This document shows positions 17,238 to 25,728 of a DNA stretch of 64,000 bases, in pieces. The stretch is from CAZBUB01 sp964494985. Its GTDB lineage: Bacteria > Desulfobacterota > Desulfovibrionia > Desulfovibrionales > Desulfothermaceae. The translations under genes and the position numbers were made by a program. The stretch lies in assembly GCA_964494985.1 (NCBI GenBank), contig CAZBUB010000006.1, positions 1-64,000 on the forward strand. The letters are read 5' to 3'. Each line of letters begins with the position of its first letter. Position 1 is the first letter of the stretch. Below the pieces are notes generated by a model, which was given only the letters and a program-made list of their open reading frames with translations, had not been told where the DNA came from and ran no database searches.

Positions 17238-19403
17238 ATGGAGCTTAGTTCATTGAACCATAAGTCCAATATTCGGGTCTGGCCGGGCAATCCCCATCCC
17301 TTGGGCGCGACCTGGGATGGTTCAGGTACAAATTTTGCCCTGTTTTCCGCTTATGCCCAGAAGGTGGAGCTCTGTCTGTTCCAGGAGGATGGGTTGACAG
17401 AGAGCCTGCGCATCCCTTTGCCGGAGTACACCCATGAGGTCTGGCACGGCTATCTGCCAGATGTTCGGCCCGGGCAGCTCTACGGTTACCGAGTTTATGG
17501 CCCGTATGAGCCAGAGGCCGGACATCGCTTCAATCCTAACAAGCTGCTGCTGGACCCTTATGCCAAAAGCCTGGTGGGGGATTTGAAATGGGACGAGGCC
17601 CTGTTCGGATATGCTGTGGGTGATCCTGAGCAGGACCTATCCTTTGATGAACGGGACTCTGCACCTTTTATGCCCAAGTGCCGGGTGGAGGATCCGGCCT
17701 TTACCTGGGGCAGGAGCATGCAGCCCCATCCCTGGCACGAGACAGTAATCTATGAGCTGCATGTGCGGGGCTACACCAAGCTGCATCCAGATGTGCCCCA
17801 GGAGATTCGGGGCACCTTCGAGGCCCTGGCCTCCCAGCCTGTGCTGGATTACCTGCAGCAGTTGGGAGTGAGCGCAATTGAGCTCTTGCCTGTGCAAGCC
17901 TTTGTCCAGGATCGGCATCTTATTGACAAGGGGCTTAGCAACTATTGGGGCTACAACTCCATTGGCTATTTTGCTCCCCATCCTGCCTATCTGGGGGAGA
18001 AGAACGATCCTGCCTCTTTCAAGAGCTTTGTGCAGAAGATGCATGATGCTGGCCTAGAGGTTATCCTGGACGTGGTCTATAACCATACCGCAGAGGGAAA
18101 CCATTTGGGGCCCACCTTATCCTTTAGAGGAATAGACAATGCTTCCTATTATTATCTGATGCAGGATGAGCCACGCTATTACAACGACTTTACAGGCACT
18201 GGCAACGCCCTGGAGCTAAGGCACCCCAAGGTGTTGTCCATGGTCATGGACTCCCTGCGCTACTGGGTGCAGAATATGGGAGTAGATGGATTCCGTTTTG
18301 ATTTAGCCACCACCCTGGCCAGAGTGGAAGGGCAGTTTGACGAACATGCAGGTTTTCTGGATGCAGTGGCCCAGGATCCAGTCCTGGGCAGGGTCAAGCT
18401 GATTGCCGAGCCTTGGGATACCGGTCCTGGCGGCTACCAGGTGGGGGGCTTCCCTCCGGGTTGGGCGGAATGGAACGATCAGTACCGAGACATCATGCGC
18501 AGACTCTGGAAGGGTGAACCAGGCCAGCTGCCCTGGTTTGCGAGTCGCTTCTCCGCCTCTGAGGATATATACAATCGCCGGGGACGCAGAGCCTGGGCCA
18601 GCATAAATTTTGTTACTGCCCACGACGGATTTACCCTGCAGGATCTGGTCAGCTACAATCAAAAGTACAATCAGGCCAACCTGGAGGACAATCAGGACGG
18701 CACAGACAACAATTACAGCTGGAACTGCGGCCAGGAGGGACCCACTAAGGATCCAGAGATACTGGACCTGCGGCGCAGACAGATGAGAAACTTTCTGGCC
18801 ACCCTGCTCCTATCTCAAGGTACTCCTATGCTCCTGGCAGGGGATGAGTTCGCTAACTCTCAGCAAGGGAACAACAATGCCTATTGCCAGGACAATGAGC
18901 TCAGCTGGTTGGACTGGCAGGGCCAGGAGGATTGGCAAAAGCAGCAGATTGAGTATGTGCGTCTTCTGCTGGAGCTGCGGCGTAGGCACATTATCTTTCA
19001 TCGCAATCGTTTCTTTCAGGGTGCGGTCATCCCGGGCACAGAGATGAAGGACGTGCTTTGGTTGCGTCCAGATGGGCAAGAAATGGGCGCTGAAGACTGG
19101 TCTGAGCCTGAATCCAGGGCCATGGGCATCAGGCTCTGCGGAGAAGCAGGGCTGATCCATTTAAGCCAGACCGGAGAGCAGGAGCAGGACGATAGCTTCT
19201 TGATCCTGCTCAACTGCGCGGCGCAGGAAGTGGAATTCTATCTGCCCGGGGCTCAAGACTGGCAATGGGAGCTTCTTTTGGATACCTGGAATGGGCAGGA
19301 AAATGGATTAGGGGAGGCAGTGGCTGCTGGCACATGGATAAAGACTGGGCCTAGATCCCTGCAGCTGCTAAGGCAGGTGAAGCCAGAAGCTTGGCAGGAA
19401 TAA
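17238..19403 (+). CDS. glgX: Glycogen debranching enzyme (GlgX/isoamylase type)
   Basis: 721 aa. It hydrolyses alpha-1,6 branches of glycogen. An N-terminal carbohydrate-binding Ig-like domain (PHPLGATWDGSGTNFALFS) precedes the GH13 barrel. Conserved GH13 regions are visible: DVVYNHT, GFRFDLATTL with the nucleophile Asp, IAEPWDTG with the acid Glu, and FVTAHDGFT. A C-terminal beta domain follows. Length fits GlgX. It stands alone and ends in a good terminator. Glycogen storage is known in several Desulfovibrio-like bacteria. Confidence 0.93.
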   Translation: MELSSLNHKSNIRVWPGNPHPLGATWDGSGTNFALFSAYAQKVELCLFQEDGLTESLRIPLPEYTHEVWHGYLPDVRPGQLYGYRVYGPYEPEAGHRFNPNKLLLDPYAKSLVGDLKWDEALFGYAVGDPEQDLSFDERDSAPFMPKCRVEDPAFTWGRSMQPHPWHETVIYELHVRGYTKLHPDVPQEIRGTFEALASQPVLDYLQQLGVSAIELLPVQAFVQDRHLIDKGLSNYWGYNSIGYFAPHPAYLGEKNDPASFKSFVQKMHDAGLEVILDVVYNHTAEGNHLGPTLSFRGIDNASYYYLMQDEPRYYNDFTGTGNALELRHPKVLSMVMDSLRYWVQNMGVDGFRFDLATTLARVEGQFDEHAGFLDAVAQDPVLGRVKLIAEPWDTGPGGYQVGGFPPGWAEWNDQYRDIMRRLWKGEPGQLPWFASRFSASEDIYNRRGRRAWASINFVTAHDGFTLQDLVSYNQKYNQANLEDNQDGTDNNYSWNCGQEGPTKDPEILDLRRRQMRNFLATLLLSQGTPMLLAGDEFANSQQGNNNAYCQDNELSWLDWQGQEDWQKQQIEYVRLLLELRRRHIIFHRNRFFQGAVIPGTEMKDVLWLRPDGQEMGAEDWSEPESRAMGIRLCGEAGLIHLSQTGEQEQDDSFLILLNCAAQEVEFYLPGAQDWQWELLLDTWNGQENGLGEAVAAGTWIKTGPRSLQLLRQVKPEAWQE

Positions 19404-19405
19404 TT

Positions 19406-19449
19406 GCCGCACCCCAGATCAAGGGGTCCCTATCTGGGATGCGGCTTTT
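19406..19449 (+). terminator. Terminator of glgX
   Basis: A 14-base stem with one mismatch (arms 19406-19419 and 19432-19445, GCCGCACC... with ...ATGCGGC) followed by TTTT, immediately after the glgX stop. Confidence 0.8.
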
Positions 19450-19743
19450 ACAGGAGGAGTAGCCACAAGGCTGGGTTGCCTATATTGAGACTCCTCCTAG
19501 CCTGTACTTGAAATGTTCCAGGCCAGGAGGATGATTGCTAATATTTTACTTGCATTTTGCGTGCCAGATATGTATAGGAGCTGTCGGATAGATCTCTAGC
19601 CTGTTATTCGGATATTTATGCAGTACAGGAAAAGGGCTGCTGAGCAGGGAGGCCATGTCTATTTTTGGCACATGTGCTGATATGCTCTGTTTTGATGTTC
19701 AATTTAGATAAGAATGATTTTGATTGATTTTCATAATATATTA

Positions 19744-20100
19744 GTAACTGTTCACCATAATAACAACATCATGTCCAGTGATCCGGGGGTCCTGCCAACA
19801 GGACGCAAAAAACTCGCTCCAAAGAATGCGTAAATCAAAATCCTGGTTTTGGCCCTATTGAATATTTTATACGTTCAGTTCATGGCTGACTCTTAGGGTG
19901 ATAAGGGTTGCATAGTTTTGATTAACTCATTCTAAGTCGCTCAGATCCGGCACCTACTTTTGCTGATACTTTTCACTTCAAATATTAGAGTTGGCGTATA
20001 ATATAAAAGTAGGTGCCGGACGCTCTGTTGGCAGAACCCCCGGACCGTGGTTTCTTCCTCGGTAATGTTTATCCGAGCATAGTAGATGGTGAATAAATAC
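19744..20100. mobile_element. MITE-like palindromic element, copy 2 (with nested palindrome)
   Basis: Terminal repeats GTAACTGTTCACCA (19744) and TGGTGAATAAATAC (ending 20100). Unlike the other copies, the flanks (ATATATTA and GAATCTGG) do not match, suggesting rearrangement after insertion. The outer palindrome pairs CCGGGGGTCCTGCCAACAG with CTGTTGGCAGAACCCCCGG. At the internal site where copies 1 and 4 have a small GCTCAAA/TTTTGAGC hairpin, this copy has GATCCGGCACCTACTTTT and AAAAGTAGGTGCCGGA about 45 bases apart. The element is next to a truncated permease gene. The stretch from the glgX terminator to 19744 shows nothing else recognisable. Confidence 0.7.
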
Positions 20101-20190
20101 GAATCTGGAAGCTAAAGTATAGCTCAAAATAACATAAAAGAAATTAATGGGTTAAATCAGTCAGTGCTACCTCAATTGAGAACCTAGCAG

Positions 20191-20688
20191 ATGTTCCATA
20201 AAAATGGAGGAAGGCCACGTGTCGGGCAATCGCGCTCGCCTTGTTTGTGCTTGTTTTGGGCTGTTGGAGCTGTTCAGGACAACAGCAGGGCAATACCTGT
20301 GGTTCGCAACAGTGTTGCAGGCCTGCAGGCAGTGCCTGTAGCTGTCAAGGAAGCTGCTGCAGGTATGGGCATGTCCAGACTGCAGATTTTCTCCAAGCTT
20401 GAACTGCCCTTGGCCTCGGGTATTCTCATGGCTGGGATACGAACCAGTGTGGTGATCAACACCGGCACAGCCACACTGGGAGCCGCTATGGGCACTGGTG
20501 GATTAGGGGCTCCGATAATGGCTGGGCTGATCGGCAATAAACCGGCCTTTGTCCTGCAGGGCGCGATATTGGCAGGGCTATTTGCTGTGCTCCTGGACCG
20601 GATCCTGGCCAGGATCCAGGTCAGGATGGCCAGGATGGGCAGCCAGACTACACACTATCGGAGGGACATATGCAGTATGAGCAGATAA
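20191..20688 (+). pseudogene. 5'-truncated OpuB/OpuC-type osmoprotectant ABC permease
   Basis: The frame from about codon 37 onward (RNSVAGLQAVPVAVKEAAAG through VVINTGTATLGAAMGTGGLG) matches the C-terminal half of glycine-betaine/choline ABC permeases. It includes the EAA-loop region that contacts the ATPase and the last helices. The first three to four helices are missing and the N-terminal 35 residues are unlike the family. The break lies about 100 bases past repeat copy 2, and no ATPase or binding-protein gene is adjacent. Probably a remnant. The last 19 bases overlap the crotonase start. Confidence 0.75.
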
Positions 20689-21449
20689 TCTGGGAGCAGA
20701 AGGGACAGATTGTGCAGCTGACCCTAAATCGTCCGGATATCAGAAATGCTGTAACCGGGGAGGAGATGACAGGGGAGATTGAAGATGCCTGTATGCAGAT
20801 AAATAAGGACCAGGGAATCAAGGTCCTGATCCTGACAGGCAAAGATCCGGCCTTTTCCTCAGGTGGCAACATCAAGGACATGTTGCACAAAAGGGGCATG
20901 TTCGCAGGCACCCCCCAGGAGATTATGGAGAACTACCGCAAACAGGTGCAAAGGATTCCCAGAGCAGTGTACAATGTGGAGGTGCCCAGCATAGCTGCGG
21001 TTAACGGTCCTGCAGTGGGCGCAGGCTGCGATCTGGCCTTGATGTGCGATATGCGTGTAGCCTCTACCCAGGCCAGATTTGCGGAGTCATTTCTGAGTGT
21101 GGGACTGATACCAGGAGACGGAGGGGCTTTTTTCTTGCCCAGAGTGGTGGGCCAGGCCAAAGCTGCGGAAATGACCTTCACTGCCAGGACGGTTTTTGCC
21201 AAAGAAGCAGCAGAAATGGGGCTGGTGAACCGGATGGTCGAGCATGAGGAGCTTGTGCCCCGGGCCATGGATTTAGCCAGGCAAATAGCAGACAAGCCTG
21301 GGGCTGCGCTTCGCATGTCCAAGCGGCTGCTCAGGTTGAGCCAGTCCAGTAGCATGGAGCAGATGCTGGAGCAGTCAGCAGCCTATCAAGCCCTTTGCCA
21401 CACTACAGAGGAACATATGCAGGCCCTGCGAAACATTTTGGAAAAGTAG
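20670..21449 (+). CDS. Enoyl-CoA hydratase/isomerase (crotonase) family protein
   Basis: 259 aa, full length. The oxyanion-hole motifs are FSSGGNIKDM and VNGPAVGAGCDLAL. A Glu is present in ARFAESFLSVGLIPGDGG, at the position usual for catalysis. DVRVAS-type DMRVAS and the C-terminal helices are in place. It should act on an acyl-CoA, as a hydratase or isomerase; the exact substrate cannot be told. The Shine-Dalgarno GGAGGG sits just before the ATG, inside the end of the truncated permease. It converges on the qmo gene block, with a shared terminator region between them. Confidence 0.85.
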   Translation: MQYEQIIWEQKGQIVQLTLNRPDIRNAVTGEEMTGEIEDACMQINKDQGIKVLILTGKDPAFSSGGNIKDMLHKRGMFAGTPQEIMENYRKQVQRIPRAVYNVEVPSIAAVNGPAVGAGCDLALMCDMRVASTQARFAESFLSVGLIPGDGGAFFLPRVVGQAKAAEMTFTARTVFAKEAAEMGLVNRMVEHEELVPRAMDLARQIADKPGAALRMSKRLLRLSQSSSMEQMLEQSAAYQALCHTTEEHMQALRNILEK

Positions 21450-21461
21450 GGGTCTGCAAAA

Positions 21462-21490
21462 AAGGCCCGGGCTGAGAAGCCTCGGGCCTT
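21462..21490 (-). terminator. Terminator of the qmo operon
   Basis: AAGGCCCG (21462-21469) pairs with CGGGCCTT (21483-21490). On the minus strand the stem is followed by TTTTTT-like sequence, a classical intrinsic terminator 25 bases beyond the last gene of the qmo block. Confidence 0.8.
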
Positions 21491-21514
21491 GAGAAAAATG
21501 CCTGTCATTATGTT

Positions 21515-22174
21515 TTAGAAGCCGAAATCCCCATCGCTCATGTCGTCGCTAAAACCAAAGTCAGCCTCAGGCTCCTTGGTCTTGCCCTTGCCCTCTGCAG
21601 CTGCTGCAGGGGCTGCTGCTCCTGCTTCGCCGGAGACAGTAACCACTCCGTGCTTTTTGACCTCTTCTATCTTGGCCAGCAGGTCGTCCACCTTCTGCAG
21701 GTAATCGTCAACCTTGGAGGCTGAGGCTATGATCTTCTTCTCGCCTTCATCCTTCATCTGGGCCTCAAAGTCCTGGACTTTAGTCTCCAGGCCAGCGATC
21801 TTCTTCTTGTTTTCCTCCAGCTGGCCTTCGTACTGGGCTATCTTGTCCTTTTGCTCCTGGATGGTCTGCTTGTATTCTTCCAGCTGGGAGAAAATGTTGT
21901 CCACTTCCTCCTGCACATCCGCAGGCAGGCTCAGAACAGAGACATTCTCCCCTAGCTCAGTGACTTCTTCGCGCTTCATGCGTGTCAGCTCAGGATGCTG
22001 CTCATAGATCCAGGATTTACTCATCCCAGAAGCAAAAGGGGCAAACTCCTTGTCCATCTGCTTTTGGGTCATGAAGCTTAAGAGATCCAAAACATCCTGA
22101 TTGTACTCCCCGGGCTTGCCCCTCAGGAAGGCAGTGAATGTCTGTATGGGAAATACTTTCCGAGCTTCTGCCAT
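21515..22174 (-). CDS. Coiled-coil protein encoded after qmoC (candidate QmoD)
   Basis: About 219 aa, soluble. Residues 1-75 form a conserved-looking globular part (MAEARKVFPIQTFTAFLRGK). Residues about 85-175 are a long charged coiled coil (heptad-like EEVDNIFSQLEEYKQTIQEQ and following). The tail is Ala-rich, then acidic, with a repeated DFGF motif (ADFGFSDDMSDGDFGF). In Desulfovibrio vulgaris the gene after qmoABC (DVU0851) also codes for an uncharacterised protein tied genetically to sulfate growth. Position suggests the same role here; sequence equivalence was not checked. GGAGGC precedes the ATG at 22174. Confidence 0.75.
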   Translation of the reverse strand: MAEARKVFPIQTFTAFLRGKPGEYNQDVLDLLSFMTQKQMDKEFAPFASGMSKSWIYEQHPELTRMKREEVTELGENVSVLSLPADVQEEVDNIFSQLEEYKQTIQEQKDKIAQYEGQLEENKKKIAGLETKVQDFEAQMKDEGEKKIIASASKVDDYLQKVDDLLAKIEEVKKHGVVTVSGEAGAAAPAAAAEGKGKTKEPEADFGFSDDMSDGDFGF

Positions 22175-22190
22175 GATAGCCTCCTTAATT

Positions 22191-23405
22191 TTATAGGACA
22201 AACAATTTATCCTGTTTGCGCTCGATTTCTGTGGAGATCCTGCCCATGCGCCTAGCATAGGCCAAAGCAGCCACCCTGTAGACCAGATGCCCCAGCTTGG
22301 ACCAGGGCAGATAGGCGATGAGCATAAATACACTGATCAAATGTACATAATAAACAATATAGGCCAAGGGGGCCACACTTGCCAGTCTGAAAAGCTGACT
22401 CAGAATTCCGCTTAAGGCCACTACCCAGATCACGCCCAAGAGATACCAATCATAATAGGACGAAGCATCCCGACCGGTATCATTAAGGCGTCTTTTGGTA
22501 ATGTATACCAGACCCACGATCATGGCTATGGCCCCGATATTGGCCAGGATTTTGACCGGGTTCCACAAGGGCATGGGATATTGCATATGCAGGAAAGGCA
22601 GCACTTTGCCCCCCCAGTGGGTAAAGGCCACGATACTGGTGACCACGAGCAAAGCAATAAAGCTGTAGAAGAGCACCAAGTGGCCTTTAAACCTTTCCTG
22701 GTCAGCTTCTTCCTCTCCACAGTCCTTCCATTTCTTGTGGGTCAGGACCTCTTCCTTTATGACCTGGTACAGGCTGACCCAGATATTGGGTGGTTTCTTA
22801 TAGCCCACCACAAAGGTCCTGGGCTGGGATTGGAATCCTACAGCCAGATTCCTGATGCCCTTGTAAAAAGAATATATTACAAATAGGGCAGCCAAGCCAA
22901 ATATAGGATCTATGGAATAGTCACCTGGGAAAATCAGGCCAAAGACAATCTCTCCGTCTGCTGTGGTGGGAAAGGCACCGCCCTGCAGGGAGCCAGTAAT
23001 CAGCCAGACCAGGAGATAGATAATTGCCGGTATGGCTATCAGCTTGGGCAGGTGTTTTACTGAGCTCATCCATCTGCCTAAAAACTCAGGTCCCACCAGA
23101 TTGCGATAGGCCATGTTGCGCATGGAGGCCATGAGTTCTCCTGGATTGGCCCCTCTAGGGCACATTTCTGAGCACTGCCCGCATTTGTGGCAAAGCCACA
23201 TGTCAATGTCGTTGACCAGTTTGTCCTTCAGTCCCCATTGGGCCCAGACCATCTCCTTGCGAGGGAAGGATCTGTCCATAGGAGACAAGGGGCAGACCAC
23301 ACTGCAGGTAGCGCACTGGTAGCACTTCTTGAGATCCTCTCCCCCTGCAGCGCTTAGGTCTTGAATAAACTGCAGATCCGGCTTGATGCGCTGAACGTTT
23401 GCCAT
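22191..23405 (-). CDS. qmoC: QmoC, quinone-interacting membrane oxidoreductase subunit C
   Basis: 404 aa. An HdrC-like N-terminal domain with two 4Fe-4S sites (C28-x2-C31-x2-C34-x3-C38 and C72-x2-C75-x2-C78-x3-C82) is fused to an HdrE/NarI-like cytochrome b with about six helices. It takes electrons from menaquinol and passes them to QmoA/B, which feed APS reductase. His residues for haem b lie in helices such as FTHWGGKVLPFLHM and YVHLISVFMLIAYLPWSKLGH. It follows qmoB by 15 bases. This fusion is the diagnostic Qmo subunit of sulfate reducers. Confidence 0.95.
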   Translation of the reverse strand: MANVQRIKPDLQFIQDLSAAGGEDLKKCYQCATCSVVCPLSPMDRSFPRKEMVWAQWGLKDKLVNDIDMWLCHKCGQCSEMCPRGANPGELMASMRNMAYRNLVGPEFLGRWMSSVKHLPKLIAIPAIIYLLVWLITGSLQGGAFPTTADGEIVFGLIFPGDYSIDPIFGLAALFVIYSFYKGIRNLAVGFQSQPRTFVVGYKKPPNIWVSLYQVIKEEVLTHKKWKDCGEEEADQERFKGHLVLFYSFIALLVVTSIVAFTHWGGKVLPFLHMQYPMPLWNPVKILANIGAIAMIVGLVYITKRRLNDTGRDASSYYDWYLLGVIWVVALSGILSQLFRLASVAPLAYIVYYVHLISVFMLIAYLPWSKLGHLVYRVAALAYARRMGRISTEIERKQDKLFVL

Positions 23406-23420
23406 ATGACTCCTCCTCGC

Positions 23421-25724
23421 CTAGAAGCCCTTGAAGGGGTTCGGGCCTAATTGCAAAATTTCCTGCACAAAATTATCTATCATATCCGGCAGCCTGTCGT
23501 AGTCATCAATAGCCACTTCTTCCTGCCTGACCCGTTCAATCTCAATGCCCAGCCGGTCCAGGGTCTCCCCGATGTTCTGCATCCTGCGGCTGCAGAGCTC
23601 AGAGCCTTTCATGAAATGGCATTGGTAGTCGTCACCGTACTTGCAACCCAGAAGCAGGCAGCCGTCATTGCCTTTGCCCATGGCATCCGCGATCCAGATG
23701 GTGTTCACAGAACCTAGGCAGCGAACCGGGATGATCCTCACATAGGGGCTCCACTTTCTGCCCCGCATGGCTGCCATGTCCAGGGCAGGGTAAGCGTCGT
23801 TCTCGCAGGCCAGGACCAGAATCCTGGGGCCTCCTTTGTCTATTTCCTCTGGGACTTTTATCTGGGTGATCATGGACCCAACTTGGCCCACACTGTAGTT
23901 ATCAAAGGATATGACCCGTTCTGGACAGGCTCCCATGCAAACCCCACACCGTCTGCATCTGCCTGTGTTGGGCTTGGGAGTGCCCTTTTCGTCGTCGTCC
24001 AGGGCGCCGAAAGGACATTCCTCTGTACATCTCTTGCATTGGGTACAGCGCACAAAGTTGAACTTGGGATAGGAGAGATCTCCGGACCTGGGATGCACAG
24101 CCATACCCCTGTTCACTGATTCCAGGCACTGGATGGCCTTCAGGGCTGCACCCTGGGCGTCAGACTTGGACTTGGCCAGGGTCATGGGCTGGCGTACAGT
24201 ACCTGCAGCATAAATGCCTGTGCGCCTGGTCTCATATGGAAAGCAGATATAGTTGGAATCTGCGAAGCCGTCAAATAGGTTCAGGTCAGGAAAGGCTAGG
24301 CCTTGCCTGTAAGCCAGTTGGACCACTGGATCCAAGGCTGTAGTGGGCACTAAACCGGTGGGAACTACCACCAGATCAGCTTCTATCTCTATATCCTCAC
24401 CCAGCAAAGTGTTCTCCACCCGGACCACCAGCTGATCGTTCTGCTCAGCATAGACAGAGCTGACTTCGCCCTTGCTGAGCATAATGCCCAGATCATCCTG
24501 GGCGCTTTTGTAGTAGAGCTCGTTGATGCCAGGGATCATCATATGCTCATAGATGATATAAGCCAGGGAGTCCGGGAGCATCTGCCTTACATACCCGGCC
24601 TGCTTGAGCATGGTCAAAGAGGTGATCTCAGACGTATATGGCAGATGCCTGTAGGATTCCGTGACTTCGAACTTTTCCTCGATCACCGGTTCATCGCTCC
24701 CCTGCTCTGCCTCTGCTGCTGCCCTCTCAGCCTCTTCTTTCTCCTGTTGCTCCTGCCTGGCGAACTCATCCAGGAGATGGCTAAAGCCTTGGATAAAAAC
24801 CACGCTGCTGGGCTTTTTGCCGTCACTGGGCCGGACTATTTCCCCTTTCTTGGCCATTTCTTCCATCTGCATGGCCGTGACTACGTTCTGGTACTTGCCG
24901 TAGCCCAGGGGCTGAAGGTATTTGGTGTCCTGGGCCTGCCAGCCGGTGGCCAGCACCACGGAGCCTACCTGCTCCTGCTGCTCTTCTTTTCCTGACTGTA
25001 TACTGGCGGTATACTGTCCTGGCTGGCCTGCAATTTTCTGCAGGGAGCTGGATGTGTACACAGTGATCTGCGGGTTTTCAGTGGCTTCCTGGATCAGTCG
25101 CTCCACCCCCGTATCCTGGACCTGGGTGAAAGGGGGCTCTAAAGGAAAAGTCTTGTGCATCTTAGCTGCGTAGCCGCCCAGCTGTTTCTCTTTTTCCAGC
25201 AGAACCACCTCATAGCCTGCCTTGGCGCAACTTAAGGCTGCATGCAGGCCACTCCAGCCGCCTCCCAGGATCAGTATTCTCCTGGTGGTCTCCAGGATTT
25301 CCGGATCAGGGGGCTCAGTTTTCTGCAGCTTGGCCACGGCCATATTGATATAGTCCAAGGCCATGTCTTGCAGGAGCTGAGGGGGGCCTTCCTGTGCCTC
25401 CTGGCCGGAGCCTTCTGGTTCCTTGTAGCATTTGACGCATTGTTCCCTGAGATTGACCCGTTCCACGAGTATCTGGAGGCCAAAGTCGAAATGTTCCTGA
25501 TCCACTCGGGGAGAGGAGCCGCAGATGCAGACTGCGTCAACTGCTCCAGAGTCGATGTCCTCCTGGATAGCCTTGCGACCCTGATCGCTGGCCAAAACCT
25601 CTTCAGTCTTGATCACTGGGCAGGCTTGTCCCCATTTGTTTTGCAGCTTCTCAGTTAGGGCCTCAAGATCCAAAACTTGGCCCAGGTTGACTTTGTCAAA
25701 GTATATACCGATTTTCTCGGGCAT
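23421..25724 (-). CDS. qmoB: QmoB, HdrA-like flavoprotein with ferredoxin and MvhD domains
   Basis: 767 aa. The N-terminal 140 residues precede an FAD-binding fold (ILILGGGWSGLHAALSCAKAG, about 149-190). An acidic insertion rich in Glu and Ala lies near 320-350. Two 4Fe-4S motifs (about 560-600, CTQCKRCTEECPFG and CRRCGVCMGACPE) follow. The C-terminus (about 635-740) is an MvhD-like domain with ILVLACENDAYPALDM and GCLLLGCKYGDDYQC. It is the electron-splitting or relay subunit of the Qmo complex; the mechanism is still debated. It sits 4 bases after qmoA. Confidence 0.95.
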   Translation of the reverse strand: MPEKIGIYFDKVNLGQVLDLEALTEKLQNKWGQACPVIKTEEVLASDQGRKAIQEDIDSGAVDAVCICGSSPRVDQEHFDFGLQILVERVNLREQCVKCYKEPEGSGQEAQEGPPQLLQDMALDYINMAVAKLQKTEPPDPEILETTRRILILGGGWSGLHAALSCAKAGYEVVLLEKEKQLGGYAAKMHKTFPLEPPFTQVQDTGVERLIQEATENPQITVYTSSSLQKIAGQPGQYTASIQSGKEEQQEQVGSVVLATGWQAQDTKYLQPLGYGKYQNVVTAMQMEEMAKKGEIVRPSDGKKPSSVVFIQGFSHLLDEFARQEQQEKEEAERAAAEAEQGSDEPVIEEKFEVTESYRHLPYTSEITSLTMLKQAGYVRQMLPDSLAYIIYEHMMIPGINELYYKSAQDDLGIMLSKGEVSSVYAEQNDQLVVRVENTLLGEDIEIEADLVVVPTGLVPTTALDPVVQLAYRQGLAFPDLNLFDGFADSNYICFPYETRRTGIYAAGTVRQPMTLAKSKSDAQGAALKAIQCLESVNRGMAVHPRSGDLSYPKFNFVRCTQCKRCTEECPFGALDDDEKGTPKPNTGRCRRCGVCMGACPERVISFDNYSVGQVGSMITQIKVPEEIDKGGPRILVLACENDAYPALDMAAMRGRKWSPYVRIIPVRCLGSVNTIWIADAMGKGNDGCLLLGCKYGDDYQCHFMKGSELCSRRMQNIGETLDRLGIEIERVRQEEVAIDDYDRLPDMIDNFVQEILQLGPNPFKGF

Positions 25725-25728
25725 TTGG

